Below are positions 11,384 to 23,078 of a stretch of DNA of 64,000 bases, in pieces; positions within the stretch are counted from its first letter, which is position 1, and each line of letters starts with the position of its first letter. Source of the stretch: Dugong dugon (lineage: Eukaryota; Chordata; Mammalia; Sirenia; Dugongidae); NCBI GenBank assembly GCA_030035585.1, contig CM057476.1:22242501-22306500 (forward strand), in the 5' to 3' direction. The translations under genes were made by a program, and so were the position numbers. The notes beneath the pieces were generated by a model that saw nothing but the letters and a program-made list of their open reading frames with translations, was not told where the DNA came from and did no database searches.

Positions 11384-12731
11384 TGTGTGTGCTTTAAGTG
11401 AAAGTTTACACTTCAAGTTAGTTTCTCATACAAAAATTTATACACACGTTGTTATGTGACCCTAGCTGCTCTCCCTATAATTTGACAGCACACTCCTCCT
11501 TTCCACCTTGGATTTCCCATGTCCATTCAACCAGCTCCTGCCCCTTTTTGTCTTCTCATCTTGCCTTTGGATAGGAGCTGCCCATTCAGTCTCATGTATC
11601 TACTTGAGCTAAGAAGCACTCTCTTTACGAGTATCATATTATGTCTTATACTCTAATCTTTGTCTGAAGAGTTGGCTTTGGAAATAGTTTCGGTTCTGGG
11701 CTAACAGAGAGTCTGGGGACCATGTCTTCCGGGGTCACTCCAGTCTCAGTCAGACCATTAAGTCTGGTCTTTGTATTAGAATTTGAGTTCTGCACCCCAC
11801 TTTTCTCCTGCTCCGTCAGGGACTCTCTGTTGTGTTCCCTGTTAGGGCGGCCATTGGTGGTAACCGGGCACCATCTAGTTCTTCTGGTCTCAGGCTGATG
11901 GAGTCTCTGGTTTATGTCTGTCTCCTGGGCTAATACTTTCCTTGTGTCTTTGGTGTTCTTCATTCTCCTTTGCTCCATGTGGGTTGGGACCAGTTGATGC
12001 ACCTTAGATGGCTACTTGCTAGCTTTTAAAGACCCCAGACACCACTCACCAAAGTGGAATGCAGAACATTTTCTTAATAAACTTTGTTATGCCAGTTGAC
12101 CTAGATGTCCCCTGAAACCATGGTCCCCAGACTCCTGCCCCTGCTACTCTGTCCCTCAAAGTGTTTGGCTGTATTCAGGAAACTTCTCAGATTTTGGTTT
12201 AATCCAGTTGTGCTGAATTCCCCTGTATTGTGTGTTGTCCTTCTTCACCTAAGATAATTCTTAGCTACTATCTAGTTAGTGAATACTCCTCTCCCTCCCT
12301 CGCCACCCTTGTAACCATCAAAGAATGTTTTCTTCTGTGTTTAAACCTTTTCTTAAATTCTTATAATAGTGGTCTCATACAGTATTTGTCCTTTTGCATC
12401 TGACTAATTTCACTCAGCATAATGCCTTCCAGATTCATCCATGTTATGATACTTTTGAAGATTCATCGTTGTTCTTTATCACTGTGTAGTATTCCATTGT
12501 GTGAATTTATCAAAATTTGTTTATCCATTTGTCCGTTGATGGGCACCTAGGTTGCTTCCATCTTTTTGCTACTGCAAACAGTGCTGCAATGAACACGGGT
12601 GTGCATATATCTATTCATGTGACGGCTCTTATTTCTCTAGGATGTATTCCAAGGAGTGGGATTGCTGGATCGTATGGTACTTTTATTTCTAGCTTTTTAA
12701 GGAAGCACCAAAGTGGTTGTACCATTTTACG
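11384..12731 (-). mobile_element. L1 3' end (ORF2 C terminus and 3' UTR)
   Basis: Read on the minus strand, the 12.6-12.7 kb part encodes the typical L1 ORF2 end (KVPYDPAIPLLGIHP). It is followed by the lineage-style 3' UTR, which also occurs at 41.5-42.7 kb in the opposite orientation. Its outer edge at 11384 is flanked by an 18-bp direct repeat (catcctgtattttatttg, 11366-11383) that recurs at 14957-14975. The whole 11384-14956 block therefore behaves as one insertion. Confidence 0.8.
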
Positions 12732-12734
12732 TTC

Positions 12735-14699
12735 CCGGAGGCAGGGCCAAGATGGCAGAGCAGTCAGACGCTTCCAGTGGTCCCTCTTACAACAAAGACC
12801 AAAAAAAACAAGTGAATCGATTACATATGACAATCTAGGAGCCCTGAATATCAATGGCAGAGTTGAGGAATTGGACTGAGTGGAAGGGGGAGGGAGAGAC
12901 AGTTCAGAAGCAGCAAGGAGTTGCCAGACCTGACCTGGCAGGAACTGACACCCTGCAAGCCGGATAAGCTGGCATGCACAGTGAGGCAAACAGTGGCATT
13001 CGAAACGCATTTCCTACATTGGGAGAGACCAAGCAGTGGAGAGTTGATTCAAGCCTCCAGAACCAGTGAAAAGCGGCACTCAGTCAGCAAAAGATAAGTA
13101 CATGCATCTAACTTACCTCACGGATCAAAAAACACCCTGTTTGGGAAGAACATCTCTCCCATTTACCTTCTCCCTCCCTGCTCTGCACCGGGTCCTGGGC
13201 CAGCTTCAGTGACTGTGGCATTCCCTCGGCCAGAAGTAGGACCTCACGTGCCCTGAGCCATTCTCTGGGCCTTGGAGAGGGAACAAATTAACAAACAGGA
13301 AAAAGTAATCTGCCAGCTCCCCTAAGCCAGGAACTCAGGGCAGGCACAGCTCCCTAGGCACAGGCATGAGGGGTCCACACACTTTGAATGCCTTTCACCA
13401 CTCCATAGGCCTGTGTGGGCCCATTTCAACAGGGTAGGACCTCATTAGCACAGTACAACAGGGTATATACCTGAAGCCTAACTTCAACTGTATCAGCTAT
13501 ATGGTGGAGTGTCAGGTTTGTGACATTTGACACCACTCTGCCCATTAAGCAGGGCCCTCACCTACCCACATCAGGGGCCTGAGGACTGGTGGCTCTGCCC
13601 ATGCCACCTAGCCACCTGTGACAGGGGTCCAAGAATAAGTGGTGCATTGGGTGTCCATAGTCCGGCTGCAAAACCTACCCACCTATGCACTCTAGGGAAC
13701 AGGGACATGCTTTCCTCGAAGACACTCAGGGGCATCTGTCAGCCCCCTGCCTTGCTCAGTGCATGATTCCCTACTGCAGACAGATACCTGTGCCTACTCC
13801 AATCACCCCTGCCTGTCTAGGACTGTAGGTGAGAGCCTGCACCACACACTTGGTGACCGACTACCTGGACACCTGAGCTGAATCCATACAAGAAAAGTAA
13901 ATGGATTCCTGGGCTCACATACCTAGTAACAGATCTAACCACCTGGTGACAGGACGTTAGAGCTTCAAAGGTGCCAATAATCAAACTAGCTCACACGAGC
14001 AGCCTATTTAGGCATACCAAAACAAAACAAGAAGCTAGGACACAGTAAGCAAACATAAAATAAATAAATATAATAACTTACTGATGGCTCTGAGACAATA
14101 GTCAATATCAAATCGTATAAAGAGGCAGACCATGATGGCTTCAGCAAGCTCCTAAAACAAAGAATCAAGAAATCTTCTGAAGAGAACCTCTTGGAATTAC
14201 CAGAGGCAGAATACAAAAGATTAACATACAGAACTCTTCAAGAGATCAGGAAGGAGATCATGCAAAATCTAGAGCAAGCCAAGGAACACATAGACAAAGC
14301 AATAGAGGAAATTAAAAAGATTATAGAAGAGCACAGTAACAAATTTAACAGGCTGCAAGAATCCACAGAAAGACAGCAAATAGAAATCCAGAAGATTAAC
14401 AATAAAATTTCAGGATTAGTCAACTCAACGGAAAGTCACAGGAGCAGAACTGAGGCAATGGAAGTCAGAATGAGTGAAATTGAAGATAAAGCACTTGACA
14501 CCAACTTATTTGAGGAAAAATCAGAAAAAAGAATTTAAAAAAATTAAGAAACCCTAAGAATTATATGGGACTCTATCAAGAGAAATAACCTATGAGCAAT
14601 TGGAGTACTACAACGGGGGAATAACAGCATCGTGAAAGATGAGAAGATATCTATCCAAGATGCTCATCGAACCCCACACAAGGTAGATCCTGAACGCCA
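12735..14699 (+). mobile_element. L1 5' UTR and partial ORF1, inverted relative to its flanks
   Basis: Starts near ggaggcagggccaagatgg, the classic L1 5' end, and runs through about 1.45 kb of 5' UTR into ORF1. A coiled-coil-rich ORF1 N-terminal frame lies at 14191-14538 (QEIRKEIMQNLEQAKEHIDK). Beyond it the frame is broken, but ETLRIIWDSIKRN and HKVDPER still match the ORF1 RNA-binding part. It stops at about 14699 in a short overlap (gaacgccac) with the next, oppositely oriented L1 5' end. Confidence 0.8.
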
Positions 14700-14956
14700 C
14701 TGCTTGCCTCACCATGCATGCCAGCTGATCCCACCTGCAGGGTGTTGGTTCCTGCCAGGTCAGGTCTGGCAACTCCTCGCTACTTCTGAATCTTCTCTCC
14801 CTCCCCCTGCCACTCAGTCCAATTCCTCAACTTTGCCTTTGATGTTCAGGGCTCCTAGATTGTCATATATAATTGATTCACTTGTTTTTTCTGGTCTTTG
14901 TTGTAAGAGGGACCACTGGAAGTGTCTGACTACTCCACTATCTTGGCCCTGCCTCA
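14690..14956 (-). mobile_element. L1 5' UTR end, minus orientation
   Basis: The reverse complement begins gaggcagggccaagatag and follows the 12735-13007 segment for about 265 bp with roughly 88% identity by eye. Many of the differences are at CpG sites. It forms a head-to-head inverted repeat with that segment, separated by 1.7 kb. Confidence 0.8.
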
Positions 14957-14992
14957 CATCCTGTATTTTTATTTGTTAAATCTGACAACCCT
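14957..14992. repeat. MER53-like palindrome, right remnant after the L1
   Basis: catcctgtatttttatttg is the second copy of the target duplication and also continues the MER53-like element interrupted at 11383. It ends tctgacaaccct. Confidence 0.6.
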
Positions 14993-16160
14993 ATTCCCAA
15001 GGGTTCGATAGCAAGGGGGGCTGAGCTGCCTGGGCAAGGGTACAAGCCATTCTGTGCGAGGCACTTCCAGCTTCTCATTTCAGCCCTCACAAGCCAGTGG
15101 GAGGGGTCTCCACCACCCCTCCTCCCCTTTCACAGCGAGGCCACTGAGGCGCCCACTGCTCAAAGGCTCACAGCTGATGTGCACAGAGCAGGAGTCAGGT
15201 CCTGGGGTTGGGCTGGGCTGCAGCCTCCAGGTAGAATAGACCATGGCCCTGGCCTCAGGCTCCTGGAGAGGAGGGAAGGTCGAGATTGCTACAAGCTGTT
15301 ACCACCATGATGGAGGAAGCAAGGGTTGGAGGGAGCCCAGAGGCGGCTCCCAAGCCAGGGTAAGGGTGAAAGGTTTCCTTGAAGGGTTGAACTGTGGGAT
15401 CAACGGGCTATAATCAGGGGAGGGTGTGCCTGCAGGAAGGGGTAGGAAAGGCGTGGAAGGGAGTGTCCCATTTGGAAGGGATAGTGTAAGAAATGCTGGA
15501 GTCAAGAAACCAAAAAGGACAGAAAGGCAGAAATGAAGATTTGGGGTAAGAAAGTGAGGAAGGTATGTATGGTGGTAGTGGAAGTAGCTGGCAGGAGAGG
15601 GAGGAGTCATCGCCATCATACAGGGCCTTGAGTGTGTGACCTTGGGCAGATCCTTTCCCTTTCCAGGTCTGTTGCCCCAAGTGTAAAATGAGAGCATTAG
15701 GTTGGTTTGCCGCTTAAGCTTCTAGTCTAATCTTTATTTACAGATACCTGGAAACCCCTTCATCTCTACTGGTACAACCTCTGATCTGTGCCCTTCTGAG
15801 AGTTTGAGAGGAGACAGAGGGCTCTTAGTCATTCACACCACAGTGTAAACAACAGATTATTTTTTCAGAGCATGAACTCTGTTCTGAACGTTTGAAGAAG
15901 TGGAAAAGTAAACCTGGAGACGGGTCCAGGTCTTCGCCATCCTGCAGGGGCCCCACCTGCTCGGCCCCCTGCCCAAATACTAAAGGGGCGGAGGGAGAAG
16001 TAGGCCTGAGCCCAGCTTCCCTGTGGCTGCCACCTCACTCCCCCACCGACCCAAGCCCACACCGGGAACACCGCCTCACCAGAGGCCCAGCTCTGGCCCC
16101 TGCTCTGGGGGCCTCATTTTCCCAGCTGTCACAGGAAAATTAGACAAGTTAAAGCCAGCA
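14993..16160. other. Spacer between the two ZP3-like relics
   Basis: No coding exon recognised. Weak MIR/L2-like phrases occur at 15635-15690 (gaccttgggcagatcctttcc, split here as gaccttgggc and agatcctttcc). Confidence 0.35.
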
Positions 16161-16168
16161 GTGAATAT

Positions 16169-16174
16169 CTCTTT
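16169..16174 (-). terminator. Polyadenylation signal of ZP relic B
   Basis: AATAAA on the minus strand (plus TTTATT), about 35 bp past the stop codon of the transmembrane-tail exon of ZP relic B. Confidence 0.6.
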
Positions 16175-17308
16175 ATTGGAAAGACCTGGTGGGGAGGGGG
16201 GCTTCCTCAGACCCTGCAGCCCAGACCTGCAGCTGAACATGTGGCCAGGCTCTGGGCCCAGAGCCAGCGGCAGCGGGTGAAGACACATAACCCCACACCC
16301 AGGACAAACATCAATGCCACCTCCAGGAGCAGAGTCCCGGCCATCGGTGTCAGCAAGCTGGGGAGGCTTCCTGGTACAAGGAGGGGCTGCTTAGGGCCTG
16401 GAAAGGCAGGGAGTACACTGGCAGGGGCAAGGAGGGGTCCAGTAACAGCCCTGGCCACCCCGAACCATGTTGTTTACATATGAGAGACAGTACACGGCTC
16501 CTGGGTTCAGCTCATTCTTCTGTGACCTCAAGCCTCAGTCTCCTCATCTAGAAAGTGGAGCTGATTGTGTCTACTGCATAGGATTATTGGGAGGATTAAA
16601 CGAGATTAGGCATAGAAAGTGGAAGTCCATGCCTGTACTTGGTAGGGTAGCATTTATTAACAACATATAGTGGGTGTCAGTTAATCTTCAGGGTAAGGAA
16701 GCTCAGAGAGTAAGTGGCTTCCAGGGTGACAAGGTGAGCAAGCTTACAGTCAGCTGGCCTGATGGTTCAGGCTGTGCTCTAGCAGGCCCCAAACAGAGGC
16801 AGTGGGGCTATGGTCAGGGGAGAAGGAGGCAGCCAGAGCCAGGTTCTTCTGGGACCGATCAAGGACCACTGGACTTGAGGCCCAGTGTCTCTCACTGGAA
16901 GGGGACCCCAAGAAGGGCCCAGGCTCTAGGAGAGACTTTCCTTACTCACCTCTGAGTCTCCTGGAGTCAGAAGCCTGACTCAACTCAGACAGGGCAGTTT
17001 CTTCTGTCACTCGGTCAAAGGCCCCCTCAGGGACCTACCCGAAGGCTGGAAGACAAAGACACCCCGACCGAAAGGGTGTTAAACTACCCCTACACACACA
17101 CACCCATACACTGAACCTGCTAACCTTGACGTGTCAGCTCACTGTTCCTGGAGGTTAAGTGAGAGAGGAGTAACTATGACATGAGTTACTAAGAGCCTTC
17201 TCCCTCCTCTCTAAAACTCCCAGAAGGGCACAGATCAGGGGTTGTATTGGTGCAAATGAAGGAGTCTCCAGGTATCTGTAAATAAAGATTATACTAAAAG
17301 CTCAAAAG

Positions 17309-17505
17309 GAGTCCCTGGATGGTGCAAATGGTTAAGTGCTCAACAATTAGCCAAAAGATTGGTGGTTCGAACACACCCTGAAGCACCTTGGAAGACAGGC
17401 AAGCAGATCTGTGAAAGGTCACAGCCTTGAAAGCATTGTGGAGCACAGTACTACCCTGCATACATGGGGTTGCCGTGATGTGACTTGACAGCAGCTAACA
17501 ACAAC
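17309..17505 (+). repeat. AfroSINE copy with 13-bp target duplication
   Basis: agtccctggatggtgcaaat head and gacttgacagcagctaac tail. It is flanked by aaaagctcaaaag on both sides (17296-17308 and 17506-17518). It lies in an intron near the 3' end of ZP relic B, with a MIR-like stretch just beyond (17535-17610, gaaactgaggcccagagag). Confidence 0.9.
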
Positions 17506-18296
17506 AAAAGCTCAAAAGTGGTAAACCAGCCTAATGCTCTCATTTCACACTTGGGGAAACTGAGGCCCAGAGAGGGAAAGGATTGCCCAAGGTCACACAG
17601 AGTAGGAGGCTCCCCAGACAGGGGCCAGCCCCTTTCTTGGTTCTACTGATCAACGTGTTACTTCAACTGGGTCTTTGCAGTTCAGGAGGCCAATGTCAGC
17701 CTCCTCAAAAGTCTTTAGGAGCAAGATGGTGCCTTCTGCAGGCCCACCCACACAGGATCGTGAGTGGCTCCCAGGGCCAACTGCCTCCCCAGCCTCAGAG
17801 CTCACACCTTCCCCCCAAACCAGGGGGCTCCTACCTGATAGGGCCCTTTGATGGGGTGACCGTGGGACTGGGCAGGTAACCTCACAACAGTTACACGTAC
17901 TGCTCAGGGAGGCATTGTCCAGAAGTTCCCACCTATAGGGACGATGAGGATGGGGTAGAGAAGGGTCTGCTTAAGTCAGTGCACCAGAAACTGGAGACCC
18001 CAAAGCCCAGACCTGTATTTTACAGGTGAAGAAACTGAGCCTTACAAAAGTTCAGTGACTTGCCCATGATGCCACAGCCAACAAAAATTGGAACTGGGAT
18101 TCGAACCTGTGTCTCAAGCAGAGTCCGAAGTCTCCATTCCCAATATACCTCACACTTCTAGGCCAAGGCAATTAAGGCTGGTTTGGCTGGCCATGGGGAA
18201 CTATTACAAGAGGGCCAAGCTTTTTGGAAAGTTAGTCTGAGCCACTTTGAGCCTCAGTTTCCTCTTCTGCCAAAACCCTAGCTCCCAGGCAATTAA

Positions 18297-18511
18297 AAAC
18301 AAAACAAAACAGTTGCCAGTCAAGTAGACTCTGACTTATGGCAACCCCACGTGCATCAGAGTAGAAATGTGCTCCATGGGGATTTCAATGACTGATTTTT
18401 CAGAAGGGGATTGCCAGGCCTTTCTTCCAAGGCACCTCTGGATGGACTCAAACCTCCAACCTTCCAGTTAACAGCTAAGTGTGTTAATCATTCGCACCAC
18501 CAGGGACTCCC
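18297..18511 (-). repeat. AfroSINE copy, minus
   Basis: Reverse complement of the family: head cctggtggtgcgaatgatt, tail at gttgccagtcaagtagac. The phrase caggcaattaa occurs on both flanks, consistent with a target duplication. It lies 83 bp from the 92-nt exon of ZP relic B. Confidence 0.88.
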
Positions 18512-21500
18512 ACAGGCAATTAATGAGGTCATACACATTAAACACCTGTTACAGGCTAGGGCATGCAGTACACTTTCAGTGTATATGACTCACCTGTTCG
18601 TGTCCCTGTGGAAGGAGCAGGCTTTCGTGGTAGCATCAGATGGGACCTTTGGGTCCCAAGCTAGCAGCTGGCAGTGGACATAAACCTGTGGGGACAGAGA
18701 CCCCAGGCTGAGGAAATGTGGGGAGACGGGGGTGGGGATTCAGGCCCTGAAGGCACCTGCTTCCACTCACGTCATCAGGAGAATCGGCAAAACTGAAGGC
18801 CTGGAAGGAGAGCTCCAGTCTCTGGGGGACCTCTCAAGGGAAGAAGCGGGAACGGGCATCCTTGCCATCCACCAAGCACCTGGAAGGCCCAGGTTGGAGG
18901 TCAGCATGGCCCAGAGGACAAACCTGAACGGGGGTCTAGCCCCAGTCTGGTCTCAAACTATCACACACCATCATTTGTTGAGAGTTCTGCATGCTGGGCC
19001 CTGAGCTAAGCATCTCCCCGTTCAGCCTATCTACACAACAGCGCTATGAAGATTCTGGCACTCTCCTCATTTTACAGCGGGGCAGAGGCAACTGAGGTGA
19101 AGAAGCCAGTAAAGGGCTCTTGTGCCAGAGACAACCACCCAAGAACTCCCAGAGGACACCATTTGGACATCTGTCTCTTCTAGCTCTAGACAGGCTCTCA
19201 GCCCCTGCCCTAGCCTCCCCAGAGACGCCACCGACTGAATAGTCTACACCCTACCCTGTCTCCCTCACCCAGGTCCAGTACCCATGATGCCCAATGAAGG
19301 TGTAGTACACAGGGGCCACTTCCAGATCCCGGCTGGGGCTGGTCACACACTCATCCACATATAGCTGTAAGGGCTGATGGGAGCTGCCAAACACGGCAAA
19401 TTCCACATGGAGCTCAGAGCCTAGGAAAATAGTGCTGGTGTTGGCCCCATCCTGGGCTGGAATGAAAACCAAATGGGGAGGACACGAGGCTCTGAGACAT
19501 TGAGGGGCTTGCCCAAGGCCACACAGCAAGAGGGAGGCAGGCAAAGCTGGGACCAGGTCATCAGAAGCCCGGGCCCTTCCCCCGCTGCCACCCGGCCCTT
19601 CATCTCTTCCTGCTCTCACCAGGGGTATATTAGCTTGGAACTGGACGCACAGGAGCCCCTGAACCAGGGACCCTTCCCCTTGGGGCACTGCCTCAGCCCA
19701 GCTGATGCCCCCCACGTGCGGGAAGGGATGAATCAGGTCAAAGCCTGAAGTCCAGATGTCCAAGCCCAGCCAGAGATCCAGTAACTGAGGAGACTGGGGG
19801 CGAGATGGGGGCATTAATGGGAGCCTGGCATGTCAGGGTGACCAGAAAGCAAACACTTAAGGCTCATGACAAGTTCCCAGGACAGCCCAGCCAGAGAAGG
19901 GGACAGGAGAGAAGCATCCCGGAGAATCCCAAGTTCCAAATACAGACTCCCAGGCCAGTCTGGCTCACACCAAGGGGGCCATGAGATCGCTGCCTGCTCT
20001 CCTGGACCACTGGAAGAGGTAGCCCTCCCAGCCCCCTTATAGCCTCCTGCAGGATCTCCGGGGGTGCAGGGCCCAAGATGGGCTAAGGGGCAGTAGACAG
20101 TGCTCACTGCTTGGCTGTGCAGCTGACTCAAAGGCGGAAGGCAGGAATAGGGGGCTGCTCTGAGCGACTAGGTGGGGGCGTGTTGACCAGGTTAGCAAAG
20201 AATTCCACCATCTTCCCTGAGATCTGAGGGGATACCAGCGCCTTAAGAAGCCAGGACGACTATCTCCCCAGCTTGGTCCTACCTCATTGTGTGGCATCAG
20301 TCACTTGCTCTCTCTGGGCCTCAGTTTCCTTTCTAGGACATGCTCAACTTCCATTCTCACTCAAAAACTTTGAAGAATGATGTGCTAAATTGCACCTGGT
20401 GGCAGACAGAGGGGCCTTCCCCTCTGTGAACCTTGGTTTCCTCATCTGGAAAACAGGATGATAGTTCCACCTCCCTCGTAGAACTGTTGAGTATGAAAGG
20501 AACAAATACAAGCAAGGGCATGTGGTAAACATGCAGATGACAAATAGCAAGTTTGCATCATGCCCTTGGCCACCAAATTCTGTACATTCAGGCCTTTGCT
20601 TCTTTTAGAAAAAGGAAACAGGCTCAGAGAGGCTGTGGCCTGCCCAAGGTCACACAGCAAGTCAGTATGATCTGATTCTACCCCTTTCTCCAGCCCAGGT
20701 ACCCCAGCTCTGCATCTCTCCCCCAAAATCTCCCAGGTACCCTCAGGCTCCTGACAGCCTTGTCCCCATTAGCCTCAACAGGCCCTTCACCAGCCGGATG
20801 AAGCCATAAGCCTTAAATGGGGCAGCAAAGACCACATAGCCAGGCATGATGGGGACCAGGGAGGGTGGGCAGGAACCAAGACGCAGGTGGCGGCCATCGA
20901 GCTGGGGCTCCCTCCTCACTGCCAGGAGGACCTTTGTCTGCTTACATTCCTGCAGGAGGTTGTCCCCTGGCAGCCCAGCCCAGGCTGGTGTGCAGAGAAT
21001 GGCCTAGGTCAGGGTGTGGCCAGCAGAGCCTGCCCAGAACCCTCCCCAACTGTACCCACTTCCCCATTCAGTCCACTGTTCCAGCGTGGAGCAGGAGCCA
21101 GGTAAGGTATATCTGAGGTCCACAGACTTTCTCCCCTCCACCGTGGCCTGCGGAGCCTGAGAGCCCCTCATGTGAGCACCTACTACGTGCTAGTCCCCAG
21201 GACGCAAAGATGAAGAGCCATGGGCTCTTGACATCTGTGCATGTGCACACCAGTAGTTCTTTACAAGGCGGGACCACCAGCGAGGAAACCAGGGACCAGA
21301 GGGGGCTCACAGAGGGCTCAGCTAAGGGGCAGTGGTCCTGAAGGATGCTCAGAGCTGCCCAAGAGGAAAGGGATTTCCAGCCAAGTGTGGGGCTCAGAGG
21401 CACAGGAGGGTAGGTGATGGAGAGGAGGATAAGGCTGGGGCATGCTGACAGCTTAGACTATAGACCAGGAACACAGAAGCCGGAAGCAGACCTGGTCAGT

Positions 21501-21899
21501 CCTAGCGTTAGGGAGAGCCCTGAGGCTGGAAGCTGGAGTGAGCAAGGAATTCGTGGGAGATATCACAGGGATGCAGGCGCCACAGGGGAGGTGGGAGGGA
21601 GGGGATGGGAGAATGCTAGGTGGTTATCAGCCTGAGCAGGGATGTGGGAACTGGGGGGAGAAGAATGGGAATGAGGGAGACTCAGAGCACTTAAGGGGGC
21701 CAGAGGGAGCAGCAGTAGACTGGGCAGAGGTCGGGCGGGTGGGGCTTGGGAAGGGGACCTGGCCAGCATGGGGCAAGAAGGGTGGCAGGGAAAGGCCCAC
21801 CCCACCCTGAGGGACTCCCAGCCCCAGAGGAAGTCGTCAGACTCACCCTGTAGCTGCAGACACCACCAGAGCAGGAACCACGATCTCATCATCCCCATC

Positions 21900-22540
21900 C
21901 TGACTCACCAGCAGCCCGCCTGACCCCTGGCCCCTACAAGTCCAGCCCAGGTGTAGGCGGCCCCACCTGGATGGGGTTAGCCCACCTGGCTACAGCTGGG
22001 AGGTGAGGGGCAGGGCCAGAGTCCTGATGAGGGCTGATTTGTGGGGCTGAGTGAGAGGGGCCCTGGGATGTTTCCACCCCGTGCTCCACACCACCCCCCT
22101 GCCTCACTCAATTAGACTGAACCCCTCCCTCCTCAACTCTCCACCCTTCTTAGCTGCCAACAAAATGGTCTGGCCCAGAATCAGGGAGGAAAGCCTCCTT
22201 CACCACGCCCAGGGAGGCTCCCTTCTCTCCAGGACTCCCGAGGCCCCTCATGAGGGGTCTCATGAGGTGCTCAGACAGGGCTGCCTTCAGGCCCACGTGG
22301 TATCTGTCTAACAGGCTCCCCTCCTAGAGCCTCGGTGCTTAATGAGGCTTGCAGTAAGTGGGCAATGTCTACCCCAGAGAGCCCTGGAGCACCAATTGTG
22401 AAACCCCAGGCACCAGCAGGGCCCAGCACCAGGCTCTGTGAGGGATGTTTGACTGCAGAAGTGAGCCTCCACCTGGGGGCCCCAGCCCTGCTCCCCACCA
22501 TCATACCCTGCTCATCCCCAACAGAAAAGCAGAATAAAAC
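21900..22540. other. Spacer between MTFP1 3' end and ZP relic B
   Basis: Only about 640 bp separate the first ATG of ZP relic B from the MTFP1 polyadenylation signal. I see no further gene in it. A plausible promoter for relic B would have to lie here. Confidence 0.4.
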
Positions 22541-22555
22541 TCAAATTCTTGAGGC

Positions 22556-22561
22556 TTTATT
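22556..22561 (-). terminator. MTFP1: MTFP1 polyadenylation signal
   Basis: AATAAA on the minus strand (plus TTTATT), 518 bp past the MTFP1 stop codon. It gives a 3' UTR of about 540 nt. Confidence 0.75.
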
Positions 22562-23078
22562 GGGCTCCTGGGAGGGCCTGGCCCAGAACTATCCTGCCTT
22601 CCAGCCAGGCCCCTGCAGCCCCTGCACCAGGGATGGGCAGGTAGGAGGATCAATCCTCAGGTGTCCCCGCTACTACACTCCCCCATTTTTCCATGTGCCA
22701 TGGGGTGCCTCAGCTGAGCAGCTGGGAGGCCTGGATCCTCGCCTCCTGAGTGATCTTCGGCATATCCCTTGCCCCCTCTGAGCCTCAGTCTCCTCTTCCA
22801 CCAGCTGGAAGGGTGCTACTTTCATGTTGAAGACAGGGCTGGGGCTGGGTCCACCCAGGGTCCAATCACACTTAGGCTCATGGATTCCAGGGAAGCAGAC
22901 AGGGTCCAACTGCAGCGTGGCTCCTCCAGGCCTGTCTCTAAGCTTCAGTCCAGCTCAAACCCACTTGGGTGCCAGGACCTAGCACCAAGAAGCCAGGCAC
23001 CCATATCCCTGGGCAGGAGGAGGAAGCTGGCATGGAGCAAACAGTGGGCCAACCCACAGGCCAGGTACCAGAGGGGGG

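Larger units (their letters stand above)
16207..21898 (-). pseudogene. ZP3-like zona pellucida domain gene, relic B
   Basis: Second ZP3-type gene. Exons on the minus strand: 21847-21898, signal peptide MGMMRSWFLLWWCLQLQG; 20791-20966, start of the ZP domain (QECKQTKVLLAV, LRLGSC, PGYVVFAAPF); 20108-20223 (MVEFFANLVNTPPPSRSE); about 19620-19780 (ISWAEAVPQGEG, ending QFQANIPL); 19282-19451, ZP core (STIFLGSELHVEF, QLYVDECVTSP); 18771-18879, beginning CLVDGKDARSRFF then LELSFQAFSFADSPDD; 18594-18685 (VYVHCQL, KACSFHRDTNR); 17835-17932 (WELLDNASLSSTCNCCE); and a last exon ending 16207 with a hydrophobic segment (GTLLLEVALMFVLGVGLCVF). The 109- and 92-nt exons match relic A exactly in length and phase. 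In-frame TGA codons at 20128-20130 and 18834-18836 break it. The phase between 20108 and the next exon does not join cleanly. Splice sites are otherwise well kept, which suggests fairly recent loss. Confidence 0.78.

Noticed and set aside
14191-14538. Coiled-coil 115-codon frame as a host gene
   Set aside because: It is the L1 ORF1 N-terminal part directly downstream of an L1 5' UTR.
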